Shown: positions 1 through 6,019 of the stretch, in pieces
How positions within the stretch are numbered: position 1 is the first letter of the stretch
Layout: each line of letters starts with the position of its first letter
NCBI GenBank assembly: GCA_937892095.1
Contig: CALAVC010000142.1
Coordinates: 1-6,115, forward strand
DNA length: 6,115 bases
Reading direction: 5' to 3'
From: an uncultured Bacteroidales bacterium
GTDB lineage: Bacteria > Bacteroidota > Bacteroidia > Bacteroidales > Marinilabiliaceae
Made by a program: the position numbers and the translations under genes
The notes under the pieces: generated by a model
The model's input: the letters and a program-made list of their open reading frames with translations, nothing else
What the model was told of the DNA's origin: nothing
Databases searched by the model: none

Positions 1-574
1 ACTTGAAAGGTGCAAGATTGTCCCAAGTGCCTTCACCGAGCGTGCCACAGATGAATGGAGCAGCGAAGGCACCAACGTTAATGCCCATATAGAAAATGGT
101 GAAAGCAGCGTCTTTGCGTTTGTCGGCAGGCTCGTATAAGTCGCCAACCATGGTTGAAATGTTTGGCTTGAAAAAACCATTGCCGAGAATAAGAGCAAAA
201 AGACCTGCAATGAGAAGGCTGACGGAAAGTGTGTTGTCGACATTTGCGTCAATTTGTCCACCAACTGTAAAGATGGATTGCTTGACAAAACAAGCCGAAG
301 CGAACATAAGCAACTGACCAATGGCCATTATCAATCCACCTACTACGATTGATTTGCGGTTGCCCCAAAAGCGGTCGGAAATATATCCACCAAGCAAAGG
401 TGTAAGGTAGACAAGACCCGTGTAGGAGCCATAAATTTCTGAGGCTTGATTATTGGTAAAAAAAGCGGCCACAAGGTAAAGTACGAAAAGCGCTCTCATC
501 CCATAGTATGAGAAGCGTTCGGCCATTTCGGTAACAAAAAGTAAAAGTAACCCCTTGGGGTGATTGTTGATCAT
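1..574 (-). CDS. POT/PTR2 family proton-coupled oligopeptide transporter, N-terminal part (gene cut by window edge)
   Basis: Inner-membrane major-facilitator symporter that takes up di- and tripeptides with protons. I translated 191 uninterrupted codons from the ATG at 574 (MINNHPKG...) to the left edge. Family hallmarks are in order: the ExxER motif of helix 1 (E16, E19, R20, followed by FSYYGMRAL), the GGYISDRFWG loop between helices 2 and 3 (residues 62-71), GNGFFKPNIS of helix 4 with conserved K136, and FYMGINVGAF of helix 5 (residues 161-170). Full-length members have about 450-550 residues, so well over half is missing. It starts 13 nt after the DUF4494 stop codon, which suggests cotranscription with that gene. 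There is no Shine-Dalgarno sequence, as usual in Bacteroidetes. Family assignment is very secure; peptide specificity is inferred from the family, and nothing visible distinguishes dipeptide from other substrates. Confidence 0.93.
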   Translation of the reverse strand, partial: MINNHPKGLLLLFVTEMAERFSYYGMRALFVLYLVAAFFTNNQASEIYGSYTGLVYLTPLLGGYISDRFWGNRKSIVVGGLIMAIGQLLMFASACFVKQSIFTVGGQIDANVDNTLSVSLLIAGLFALILGNGFFKPNISTMVGDLYEPADKRKDAAFTIFYMGINVGAFAAPFICGTLGEGTWDNLAPFK

Positions 575-587
575 AGTGTGCTAAAGA

Positions 588-1103
588 TTATTGTGCGGAA
601 TTGGCTTGTGCAGCACGTAGTTCTTCTTCGGTAGCTGGACGACGGCTTAGGACTTTGTCGGCCACCTCATCGTCCTTTTCCATATATGGGAAAAAGTCGA
701 GGACGTTGGATTCGTTGACAGCCTTTACCATAAAGTCGGGAGTGTCGCCCATTGCTTCGGTGGTCCGATCTATAGCATCTTTTATGTCCATAGCCTCGGT
801 AAGTATTGTTTGTGTAACTCGCTTTTCCTTACCAGACTCTTCGTCGACATAGATAAATGATGTTTTGACCTTGTACCAATAGCCTCCTTCTTCGGAAGGA
901 ATGACCTCAGCATATCGAACTTTGCGAATGCCAGTAACTAAGAAATCGGCAGATATTACTTCGGCGAGTTTTTCGTGAGCGAGTTTTTCGGCTTCGGTGT
1001 AGTTTATGGCATCGAATAGGTAGACTTCGTTGACTCTTTTTTGAGCGTCGGAACCTTCGACTGGTTTGGAATAGCGAGCCGTACACTCGAACATTATTTT
1101 CAT
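588..1103 (-). CDS. DUF4494 domain-containing protein, function unknown
   Basis: Small soluble protein of 171 residues with no signal peptide and no membrane segment, so probably cytoplasmic. It resembles the Bacteroidetes DUF4494 family: an N-terminal MKxMFECTARYSK strand, a VNEVYLFDAINYTEAE segment (about residues 24-39), an ISADFLVTGIRKVRYAEVIP stretch (50-69), then a WYKVKTSFIYVDEESGKEKR hairpin (76-95). The residues after about 145 are charged and low in complexity. The ATG at 1103 gives the same distance to the FEC motif as I recall for relatives; the ATG at codon 4 is less likely. Directly before the start the mRNA reads UCCUCCU, the opposite of a ribosome-binding site. It is preceded by its own likely promoter and followed after 13 nt by the POT transporter. 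No biochemical role is known to me. Confidence 0.85.
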   Translation of the reverse strand: MKIMFECTARYSKPVEGSDAQKRVNEVYLFDAINYTEAEKLAHEKLAEVISADFLVTGIRKVRYAEVIPSEEGGYWYKVKTSFIYVDEESGKEKRVTQTILTEAMDIKDAIDRTTEAMGDTPDFMVKAVNESNVLDFFPYMEKDDEVADKVLSRRPATEEELRAAQANSAQ

Positions 1104-1134
1104 AGGAGGAAAATTGTTTTTACTAAACGAAGTG

Positions 1135-1142
1135 CAAAGTTA
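1135..1142 (-). promoter_or_regulatory. Bacteroidetes-type -7 promoter element for DUF4494-POT
   Basis: On the minus strand the 72-nt gap between the methyltransferase and DUF4494 reads TAACTTTG followed by CA, an exact match to the TAnnTTTG box used by the primary sigma factor of Bacteroidetes. Transcription would start a few bases downstream, giving a leader of about 25 nt before the ATG at 1103. The usual -33 TTTG at 19-21 bp is not present; the only TTTTTG lies 12 bp upstream of the box. A short palindrome, TTTTG-CT-CAAAA (1148-1159), sits just upstream and could be an operator or chance. I see no terminator hairpin in this gap, so read-through from the upstream genes is also possible. 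Confidence 0.55.
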
Positions 1143-1175
1143 AAGTATTTTGCTCAAAAAGCGAGGCGTAGACCA

Positions 1176-1943
1176 TTAAGACATTCGACGGCGCAACTCA
1201 GAGAGCAAAACTGCGGTGGCTGCACTGACGTTGAGCGACTCGGACGTAACGACTCCTGCAGGATAGTTGGGGATTAGGACTCGATGCGAGATGAATTTTT
1301 GCAATTGTTGCGAGATTCCATGTCCTTCGTTACCCATGATGACGATGGCTGGGATTGGAATGTCGAGCGAATAGAGGTCATTTCCGTCCATAAGGGTTCC
1401 AACAATTGGTATATGCCAATTGTTTTTGGCAAAAGAGAGGTAGTCTTCGGCGGAAGTATAAGAAATTTTTGCCCGACAGAGTGCGCCCATTGTTGCTTGT
1501 ACGGTCTTGGGACCATAGGCATCGGCACAAGTGGATGAACAAATAATGTTGTGTACACCAAACCAATCGGCTGTTCGAATTATCGTACCGAGGTTACCTG
1601 GATCTTGCACATCATCGAGAAAAAGTGCGATGTCGGCTGGTGGAGAGGCGAGAACGTCAGCGTCGGCAGGACGCTGAAAAATGGCTATGATATGTGAGCG
1701 TGTAGAAAGCGAAGAAACTTTACTAAGTTCAACTTCGTCGACAGAAACTATGTTGGCAGATGGGCAGATATTTTCTACAATAGATATTTTTTCGGGTACA
1801 GAAAAAATATACTTTGCTACCATACCACCTCGCAATAGGTCGGAAACGACTTTCTCGCCCTCGGCTACAAAAAGCGAAAGTTCGTCTCTCTTTTTTTTGC
1901 GAGATAGAGAAAGAATTAGTTTTTTTTGAGCGAGACTTATCAT
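1176..1943 (-). CDS. TrmH/SpoU family RNA 2'-O-ribose methyltransferase
   Basis: Transfers a methyl group from S-adenosylmethionine to a ribose 2'-hydroxyl in rRNA or tRNA; cytoplasmic. The 255-residue product has an N-terminal substrate-binding domain (about 1-95, with the typical LFVAEGEKVV near residue 25) and a SPOUT knot domain (about 103-250). The three SpoU motifs are intact: DVQDPGNLGTIIRTADWFG (111-129), IVIMGNEGHGIS (200-211) and SESLNVSAATAVLL (235-248), including the motif 1 asparagine and arginine. I chose the ATG at 1943, since MISLAQKKLILSL aligns with the start of related Bacteroidetes proteins; a TTG six codons upstream (1961) would overlap the preceding gene and looks unlikely. 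The start lies 4 nt after the GH106 stop codon, so translation is probably coupled. Two runs of eight A lie in the first 20 codons. Target RNA (23S or tRNA) cannot be told from sequence. Confidence 0.93.
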   Translation of the reverse strand: MISLAQKKLILSLSRKKKRDELSLFVAEGEKVVSDLLRGGMVAKYIFSVPEKISIVENICPSANIVSVDEVELSKVSSLSTRSHIIAIFQRPADADVLASPPADIALFLDDVQDPGNLGTIIRTADWFGVHNIICSSTCADAYGPKTVQATMGALCRAKISYTSAEDYLSFAKNNWHIPIVGTLMDGNDLYSLDIPIPAIVIMGNEGHGISQQLQKFISHRVLIPNYPAGVVTSESLNVSAATAVLLSELRRRMS

Positions 1944-1947
1944 CTGT

Positions 1948-4479
1948 TTACTGACGAACAAGTTTTACGCTGGAATTTAGTCCACTTGGTACGGGAGGCC
2001 AATCTTCGTAAGTTGTTTTTTTGTAGCGCAGGTCGACAACATTAATTTCTTTGAACTTACGCCACTTGACCCCACGCCTATCGAGGTCGGCAATGCGATT
2101 GGCAGGTAAGTTGGTTACCTCTATTTTAATTGTGTTTTTACCCTTCTTTAAGAATCCGTTGCAACAGAGTGTATAGGGGACAGCCCAAGCACATCCAACA
2201 AATTTGCCGTTGATATAGACGCGTGCACTTTCGCGGACATCACCGAGGTCGATGGACCAACTGCCATTAAGGTCGGATTTGTCGAGGGTAAAACTGGTTG
2301 TATAAACACCTGTTCCCATGCAAACTCTTGTTTTTTCGTCAAGATTTTCCCACGTCTGGAGCTTAGGTAAGCTATATTTTTTATCGACAGCTGGTGCTTC
2401 ATTTTCAAATGTGAGAGTCCACGTTTGGTTGGTGAGATCTATGGTTTTGGGAGTGGATTTTTGAGGTTTATATTCTTTGACACTAATATTATCGACAGTG
2501 TAGGTTCGGAGGATACGCGACTCACCAGAACGAAGTGTTATTTGAACTCCTTCGGAATTGACATCGGCATTAGTTATGTTGCCAGTCATAGGGTCGAACC
2601 ATAGGGCAGATTGGAGAGGCACGGCAAGTGGCACACGAAGATTAACATCGTGTTGTGTGAGGTTGGAAATAAAATAGTGATAGCCTTCGGAATTGGAACG
2701 ACGAATGGCGCGTAGGCCAAGTTGTGAACGCATTTTTTCTGCTTTGGCAATGCGGTGCATTTTATCGATTTCAAAGTCTTTAATTATGGGTGCACCCATA
2801 TCTACGAGAGAATCTAAATGTGCTTTTAATTCTTTGGTCATGCGTCCACTACCAGGGATAACAAGAGCTCGATAGCGGGCACCCACAGCAGTGCGAAAGA
2901 ATCCGTCTTCGTAGGTAACAGACATAAGGAGACGATCGCTTATGTAATCACAGTCGAAGCCTTGCTTGTCGATGCCGACTATGCTATTGATAAAGTCGGG
3001 AGCTTTGCGAGCCATACTATGAATGTCGAACTGCATTAGAAGCCCTTTTGTACCCAGAGCGAGACGCTGACGCCACATGTCTCGTACAGGAAGGTAAACG
3101 AGAAAATCGTTGTCGGGCTTGCCCATTTGGAGGAAGCTTTGGCAACGCTCTATATATTTCATTAGGTATGGAGCGTCGCGCCAAATGCTATTAGTTGGCG
3201 ACATGTCGACAGATGCATAGAACTTCCAACCTGGCCATGCGTCCTGACGTGGCGAATAGGCTGTCCCGTGGAAGAACATGTGGTTGACACCACACGTAAA
3301 CATAAGGTCGAGGTCGGGTTTCATTTGCGAGAGCGAAGTGCGGAAATGCTCGGTGAGCCAAGTAAAGGTCTCGCTACTGACGAGTGTTTTTCCAGTAACA
3401 TGGGCTGCGGAGGCTGCATATTTTAGCATGGAGACGTCGCTATCATTCTTCTTAGTATGTCCAGAATCAGTACGTAGACCATTAATGCCAAATTCGGAGA
3501 GACCGAAACCTTCGATTTCGGGAATATCGACAGAAGCATAGACATCTATAAGATTGGCAGGTGAGCCGTGGGCCTGATTACGAGTAAGAGCACCATGAGC
3601 ATGAGCCCATTCGGTCCATTGCTGTGAGAAGTTTTCGAGGAGCATGTCGCTGAGTGTTTCTCGATAGTCGCTGAGGACTTGATTGTCATCGTCGAGAAGA
3701 CCGAGGAGCTCTCGAAGATGCTCTTCGAGCTTGTATCCACGACGTTTTTCAAACTCGGAGAGAAGAGTTGGTGTCCAATTGGCGTTGTAGACTTCGTAGC
3801 TATCGTTGAAAAAATTGTGAGGATAGGGTGTAGAAGTGGATGAAAAAGCTTGGTCGAATCGTTGCAGGTAGTGTTTGACGGCATCATGGTCGAAATGGTC
3901 GATGACGTAGCCTTCACCACCTGGCGCTGCACGCTTGACCATTTGACGAGTACGTCCGACATATAGGTCGATGACCTGCTCTTTGCCGTTTGCGAGAGCG
4001 TATCGCTTACGGAGCTGAAAAGTGGAATATTTTTGTTCTTTTTCGGGGAGGGACTTCATAGGCTCGTCACCTACAGCAACGGTATCGATGACGAAAAGAA
4101 CTTTGCAAGCAGCTTCTTCGATGGGTACCTGTGGTCCGCCAAAAGGCCAACCAGTGCCAGTGGTCATATCGACAAGAACACCATTTTTGTTGCCAGCAGA
4201 TTGGACGCTACGAAGAGCAGACATCCACTTGTCGGAAAGAAATGGTATTTCGTTTGCATCGTTATTTTGTACACCATAGATAGGGGTTATTTCGACAGAC
4301 CCAATACCTACGGAGGCATACTCTCCGATGTTATACTTTATATTGGCTTCATCGACAGCCGAACCGAGCCACCACCAACGAGTACCCGCCTTGGCTTCAG
4401 GAGCAACTTCTGGCCACGTCTGTGCAATAGTAAACGTTGGAAGTAGTGTTAGGAAGAGTGATATATATTTTTTGTTCAT
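1948..4479 (-). CDS. Secreted glycoside hydrolase family 106 protein, probable alpha-L-rhamnosidase
   Basis: Predicted to release terminal L-rhamnose from plant or bacterial glycans in the periplasm. The 843-residue product begins with a signal peptide (basic NKK, hydrophobic core, likely cleavage after A19 before QTW; no lipobox). The GH106 fold follows: GTRWWWLGSAVDEANI (32-47), VEITPIYGV (62-70), VDMTTGTGWPFGGP (103-116), FFNDSYEVYNANWTP (223-237), a barrel region with VSSETFTWLTEHF (367-379), and FFHGTAYSP (402-410). Glutamates E229, E323, E370 and E377 sit in conserved stretches and are candidates for catalysis, by inference only. The C-terminus (about 680-843; GVYTTSF, VYINGKFVG, NTIKIEVTNLPANR) is a galactose-binding-like jelly roll as in GH2-type enzymes. 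Length is within the family's usual range, and no frameshift is seen. It starts 21 nt after the barrel gene. No SusC/SusD, sulfatase or other glycosidase is in view, so its substrate cannot be inferred from context. GH2-like assignment is the alternative. Confidence 0.9.
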   Translation of the reverse strand: MNKKYISLFLTLLPTFTIAQTWPEVAPEAKAGTRWWWLGSAVDEANIKYNIGEYASVGIGSVEITPIYGVQNNDANEIPFLSDKWMSALRSVQSAGNKNGVLVDMTTGTGWPFGGPQVPIEEAACKVLFVIDTVAVGDEPMKSLPEKEQKYSTFQLRKRYALANGKEQVIDLYVGRTRQMVKRAAPGGEGYVIDHFDHDAVKHYLQRFDQAFSSTSTPYPHNFFNDSYEVYNANWTPTLLSEFEKRRGYKLEEHLRELLGLLDDDNQVLSDYRETLSDMLLENFSQQWTEWAHAHGALTRNQAHGSPANLIDVYASVDIPEIEGFGLSEFGINGLRTDSGHTKKNDSDVSMLKYAASAAHVTGKTLVSSETFTWLTEHFRTSLSQMKPDLDLMFTCGVNHMFFHGTAYSPRQDAWPGWKFYASVDMSPTNSIWRDAPYLMKYIERCQSFLQMGKPDNDFLVYLPVRDMWRQRLALGTKGLLMQFDIHSMARKAPDFINSIVGIDKQGFDCDYISDRLLMSVTYEDGFFRTAVGARYRALVIPGSGRMTKELKAHLDSLVDMGAPIIKDFEIDKMHRIAKAEKMRSQLGLRAIRRSNSEGYHYFISNLTQHDVNLRVPLAVPLQSALWFDPMTGNITNADVNSEGVQITLRSGESRILRTYTVDNISVKEYKPQKSTPKTIDLTNQTWTLTFENEAPAVDKKYSLPKLQTWENLDEKTRVCMGTGVYTTSFTLDKSDLNGSWSIDLGDVRESARVYINGKFVGCAWAVPYTLCCNGFLKKGKNTIKIEVTNLPANRIADLDRRGVKWRKFKEINVVDLRYKKTTYEDWPPVPSGLNSSVKLVRQ

Positions 4480-4500
4480 CGGAGAAATAATATGTCGTTA

Positions 4501-5193
4501 TTAGAATGTGTAGCAAGCGCGTATTTTGAGAGTATTGAAGCTAAGTTTGGCATCATTGTTTGCTTTCCACAAGTTGAGGAAGCCCCAATCATAGAGAATG
4601 CCAACAGCGAAGCGTTGAAAAAAGAAACTGCCACCATAGCAGAGACCGAAATTGAGACGACGCCAAACATTGGTAGAGCCGACCTCTTGCTCGTCAAAAA
4701 CATTGTTCTTTAACTCTTTGGTGGATTGTTTTGGTGAGACTAATGAAGAAGAAAGTGTTGATTGTGTCTGAGTGTCGTCTTCGACTGGTATGCGCGAGAT
4801 TTCGTGTCCACCAAAACAAATATCGAAAAGAGGTCCAGCATCGACACGAAAGCCACAATCGTTGTCGCCAAACATAAACTTGTAGGAGCAAAGAATTGGC
4901 ACATCGAGCCATACGGAGCGGATGCGACTTTCTTCTATGTCGTTGTCGGCAGAGGCACGTTTTAGGTTAATAAGTAGGTTGGGTTGGAGGAAGAAATTGT
5001 CGGTTAGATTTATGTCGGCATAACCACCTGCAAAAAAACCCGGTGTAAAGTTTATGCCAGCAATGACTTTATTTTCGAACTTGGCGAGATAGCGTGAAAA
5101 GTTAACACCAGAGGTAACTCCAAATTGCACTTGTGCATTGACATAAAGAGAAGAACAAATAAGAGCAAAAGGAGCAAATATTTTGTGTAGCAT
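4501..5193 (-). CDS. PorT-like outer-membrane beta-barrel protein (OMP_b-brl_2 type)
   Basis: Small barrel expected in the outer membrane; 230 residues. The signal peptide ends at about residue 20 (YVNA before QVQFGV); the cysteine at 13 is not in a lipobox. The mature chain shows alternating beta strands: FGVTSGVNFSRYL (24-36), GFFAGGYADINLTDNFFLQP (52-71), WLDVPILCSYKF (95-106), FRVDAGPLFDICFGG (115-129), then LNFGLCYGGSFFFQRFAVGI (180-199) and a final strand ending in aromatic F230, the usual recognition signal for the barrel assembly machinery. Between residues 133 and 176 is an acidic, Ser/Thr/Gln-rich insertion (for example EDDTQTQSTLSSS), probably a surface loop. It follows batE by 73 nt and precedes GH106 by 21 nt. 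Its first five codons lie in one arm of an inverted repeat, so its translation may be regulated. Function beyond barrel membership is unknown; family members include adhesion, transport and PorT-type secretion proteins. Confidence 0.82.
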   Translation of the reverse strand: MLHKIFAPFALICSSLYVNAQVQFGVTSGVNFSRYLAKFENKVIAGINFTPGFFAGGYADINLTDNFFLQPNLLINLKRASADNDIEESRIRSVWLDVPILCSYKFMFGDNDCGFRVDAGPLFDICFGGHEISRIPVEDDTQTQSTLSSSLVSPKQSTKELKNNVFDEQEVGSTNVWRRLNFGLCYGGSFFFQRFAVGILYDWGFLNLWKANNDAKLSFNTLKIRACYTF

Positions 5194-5263
5194 AGGCGAC
5201 AGAGAAATAGTTATGTTGGCTAAGTTAGTTTATTTCTGAGCAAAAAGTATGCTACACCAAATA
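5179..5263. repeat. Near-perfect 16-bp inverted repeat spanning the batE-barrel intergenic region
   Basis: Arms are 5179-5194 (tattttgtgtagcata) and 5248-5263 (tatgctacaccaaata); 15 of 16 positions pair, with one mismatch (5184/5258) and a 10-bp uninterrupted core. The 53-nt segment between them contains a nested 7-bp inverted repeat (5203-5209 agaaata, 5231-5237 tatttct). In the mRNA, the downstream arm is one U plus codons 1-5 of the barrel gene (AUG to AUA), and the upstream arm starts 3 nt after the batE stop codon. The loop is too long and lacks a U-tract, so this is not a classical terminator. Within the segment I see no convincing TAnnTTTG promoter (TACTTTTTG has one base too many). 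Possible roles are start-codon sequestration with translational coupling to batE, a binding site, or an invertible segment. Confidence 0.75.
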
Positions 5264-5266
5264 CAT

Positions 5267-6019
5267 TTATATCTTTTCGACTTCGGCAAGCCGGAGCCAA
5301 CCTACGTTGCCATCTTTTAATTTTACTTCTATCCAATCGCCGAGTTGGTCGAGGATGTCGACTCGAGTGCCTTCATGTAGGACTGTCATTTGACTGCCAT
5401 TTTTGTCGGGAGAGGTTTGCAAATTGACAGACGAAGACATTATGATAGCAGCTGAACTGTTGAGTATTTCAGATCGTTTTTGGAGTGAGATGACGAGCGA
5501 AGATATGGCAAATAAAAACAGTGCAATGGAGGAGAAGAAACCAGCTTTGCGAATAGAAACCGAATCCATAAACAAGAAACAACCGAGAGAACAAAGCGAA
5601 AGAACAAACAGAACTATAAATGCTATTGCCCAACCATCGGAGCTAAACAAGTTGCAGAAAGAAGTCCACCATTGTTGAAAAAAAATGGGTTCAACAACTT
5701 GCATTTTATCGGTTAGAGAATAGGCGAGATCAAGGTTGGCAATGACATCGGGGTCGGATGGATTGAGACGTCGGCTACGTTCAAAATTAAGGATGGCCTT
5801 ACCAAGGTTATTGGACTTAAAATGGCAGTAGCCGAGGTTGTAGTATAACTCAGCACTTTCGGAAGTCGTAAGTATTTCTTCGTAGATGGTAGCAGCTTCG
5901 GCGAACTTGCCTTCTCGAGCTAAGTCATCGGCTTCTTGTGCGGTGGCGGCACAGGCTCTCGATAAAGAGAGGTTAGTGAGAATTATGAGACAAAAGAGTC
6001 TGTATATTAGATTTTTCAT
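5267..6019 (-). CDS. batE: BatE-like aerotolerance protein: TPR plus two membrane helices plus SH3 domain
   Basis: Member of the Bacteroides aerotolerance (Bat) set, envelope proteins linked to oxygen tolerance and usually encoded as moxR-batABCDE; exact molecular role is unknown. The 250 residues show a signal peptide or N-terminal membrane anchor (about 5-24), TPR repeats (about 25-101, with AEAATIYEEIL, LYYNLGYCHFKSNNLGKAI and LNFERSRRLNPSDPDVIANL), two transmembrane helices (about 130-150 and 159-178), and a C-terminal bacterial SH3 domain (about 192-250: VNLQTSP, TVLHEGTRVDIL, DWIEVKLKDGNVGWL). This architecture and length fit BatE. The ATG at 6019 overlaps the stop codon of the upstream gene as ATGA, a sign of translational coupling within the bat operon. 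The stop codon lies 3 nt before an inverted repeat reaching the barrel gene. Topology: TPR and SH3 probably both periplasmic, joined by a hairpin of two helices. Confidence 0.87.
   Translation of the reverse strand: MKNLIYRLFCLIILTNLSLSRACAATAQEADDLAREGKFAEAATIYEEILTTSESAELYYNLGYCHFKSNNLGKAILNFERSRRLNPSDPDVIANLDLAYSLTDKMQVVEPIFFQQWWTSFCNLFSSDGWAIAFIVLFVLSLCSLGCFLFMDSVSIRKAGFFSSIALFLFAISSLVISLQKRSEILNSSAAIIMSSSVNLQTSPDKNGSQMTVLHEGTRVDILDQLGDWIEVKLKDGNVGWLRLAEVEKI

Noticed and set aside
601..852. Open frame on the plus strand across DUF4494
   Set aside because: Antisense shadow rich in Ser and Arg, with no family signature.
1104..1120. AGGAGGA on the plus strand as a ribosome-binding site for a rightward gene
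   Set aside because: No plausible ORF starts just downstream; all real genes in the window are leftward.
1151..1168. Terminator hairpin after the methyltransferase (gctcaaaaagcgag)
   Set aside because: Only 3 bp can pair around the loop; too weak to count as a terminator.
1944..1961. TTG start at 1961 for the methyltransferase, giving 261 residues and an overlap with the GH106 gene
   Set aside because: The ATG at 1943 aligns with the start of related proteins and sits 4 nt after the upstream stop codon; TTG is rare as a start here.
3546..3962. Open frame of 138 codons on the minus strand, overlapping GH106 in another frame
   Set aside because: Serine- and threonine-rich translation typical of an out-of-frame shadow; the GH106 frame is intact and conserved here.
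4033..4446. Open frame of 137 codons on the plus strand inside the GH106 gene
   Set aside because: Fully antisense to conserved GH106 signal-peptide and N-terminal blocks; no recognisable protein family and no promoter.
5148..5193. Lipoprotein signal in the barrel protein (Cys13)
   Set aside because: The residue before the cysteine is isoleucine, which does not fit a lipobox; a signal peptidase I site after residue 20 fits well.
5195..5247. Promoter for the barrel gene between the repeat arms
   Set aside because: TACTTTTTG has one extra base relative to TAnnTTTG, TAACTTAG has a mismatch, and neither has a TTTG at 19-21 bp.
5179..5263. Rho-independent terminator after batE
   Set aside because: The 53-nt loop is too long, the stem is AT-rich, and the downstream arm is coding sequence with no following U-tract.
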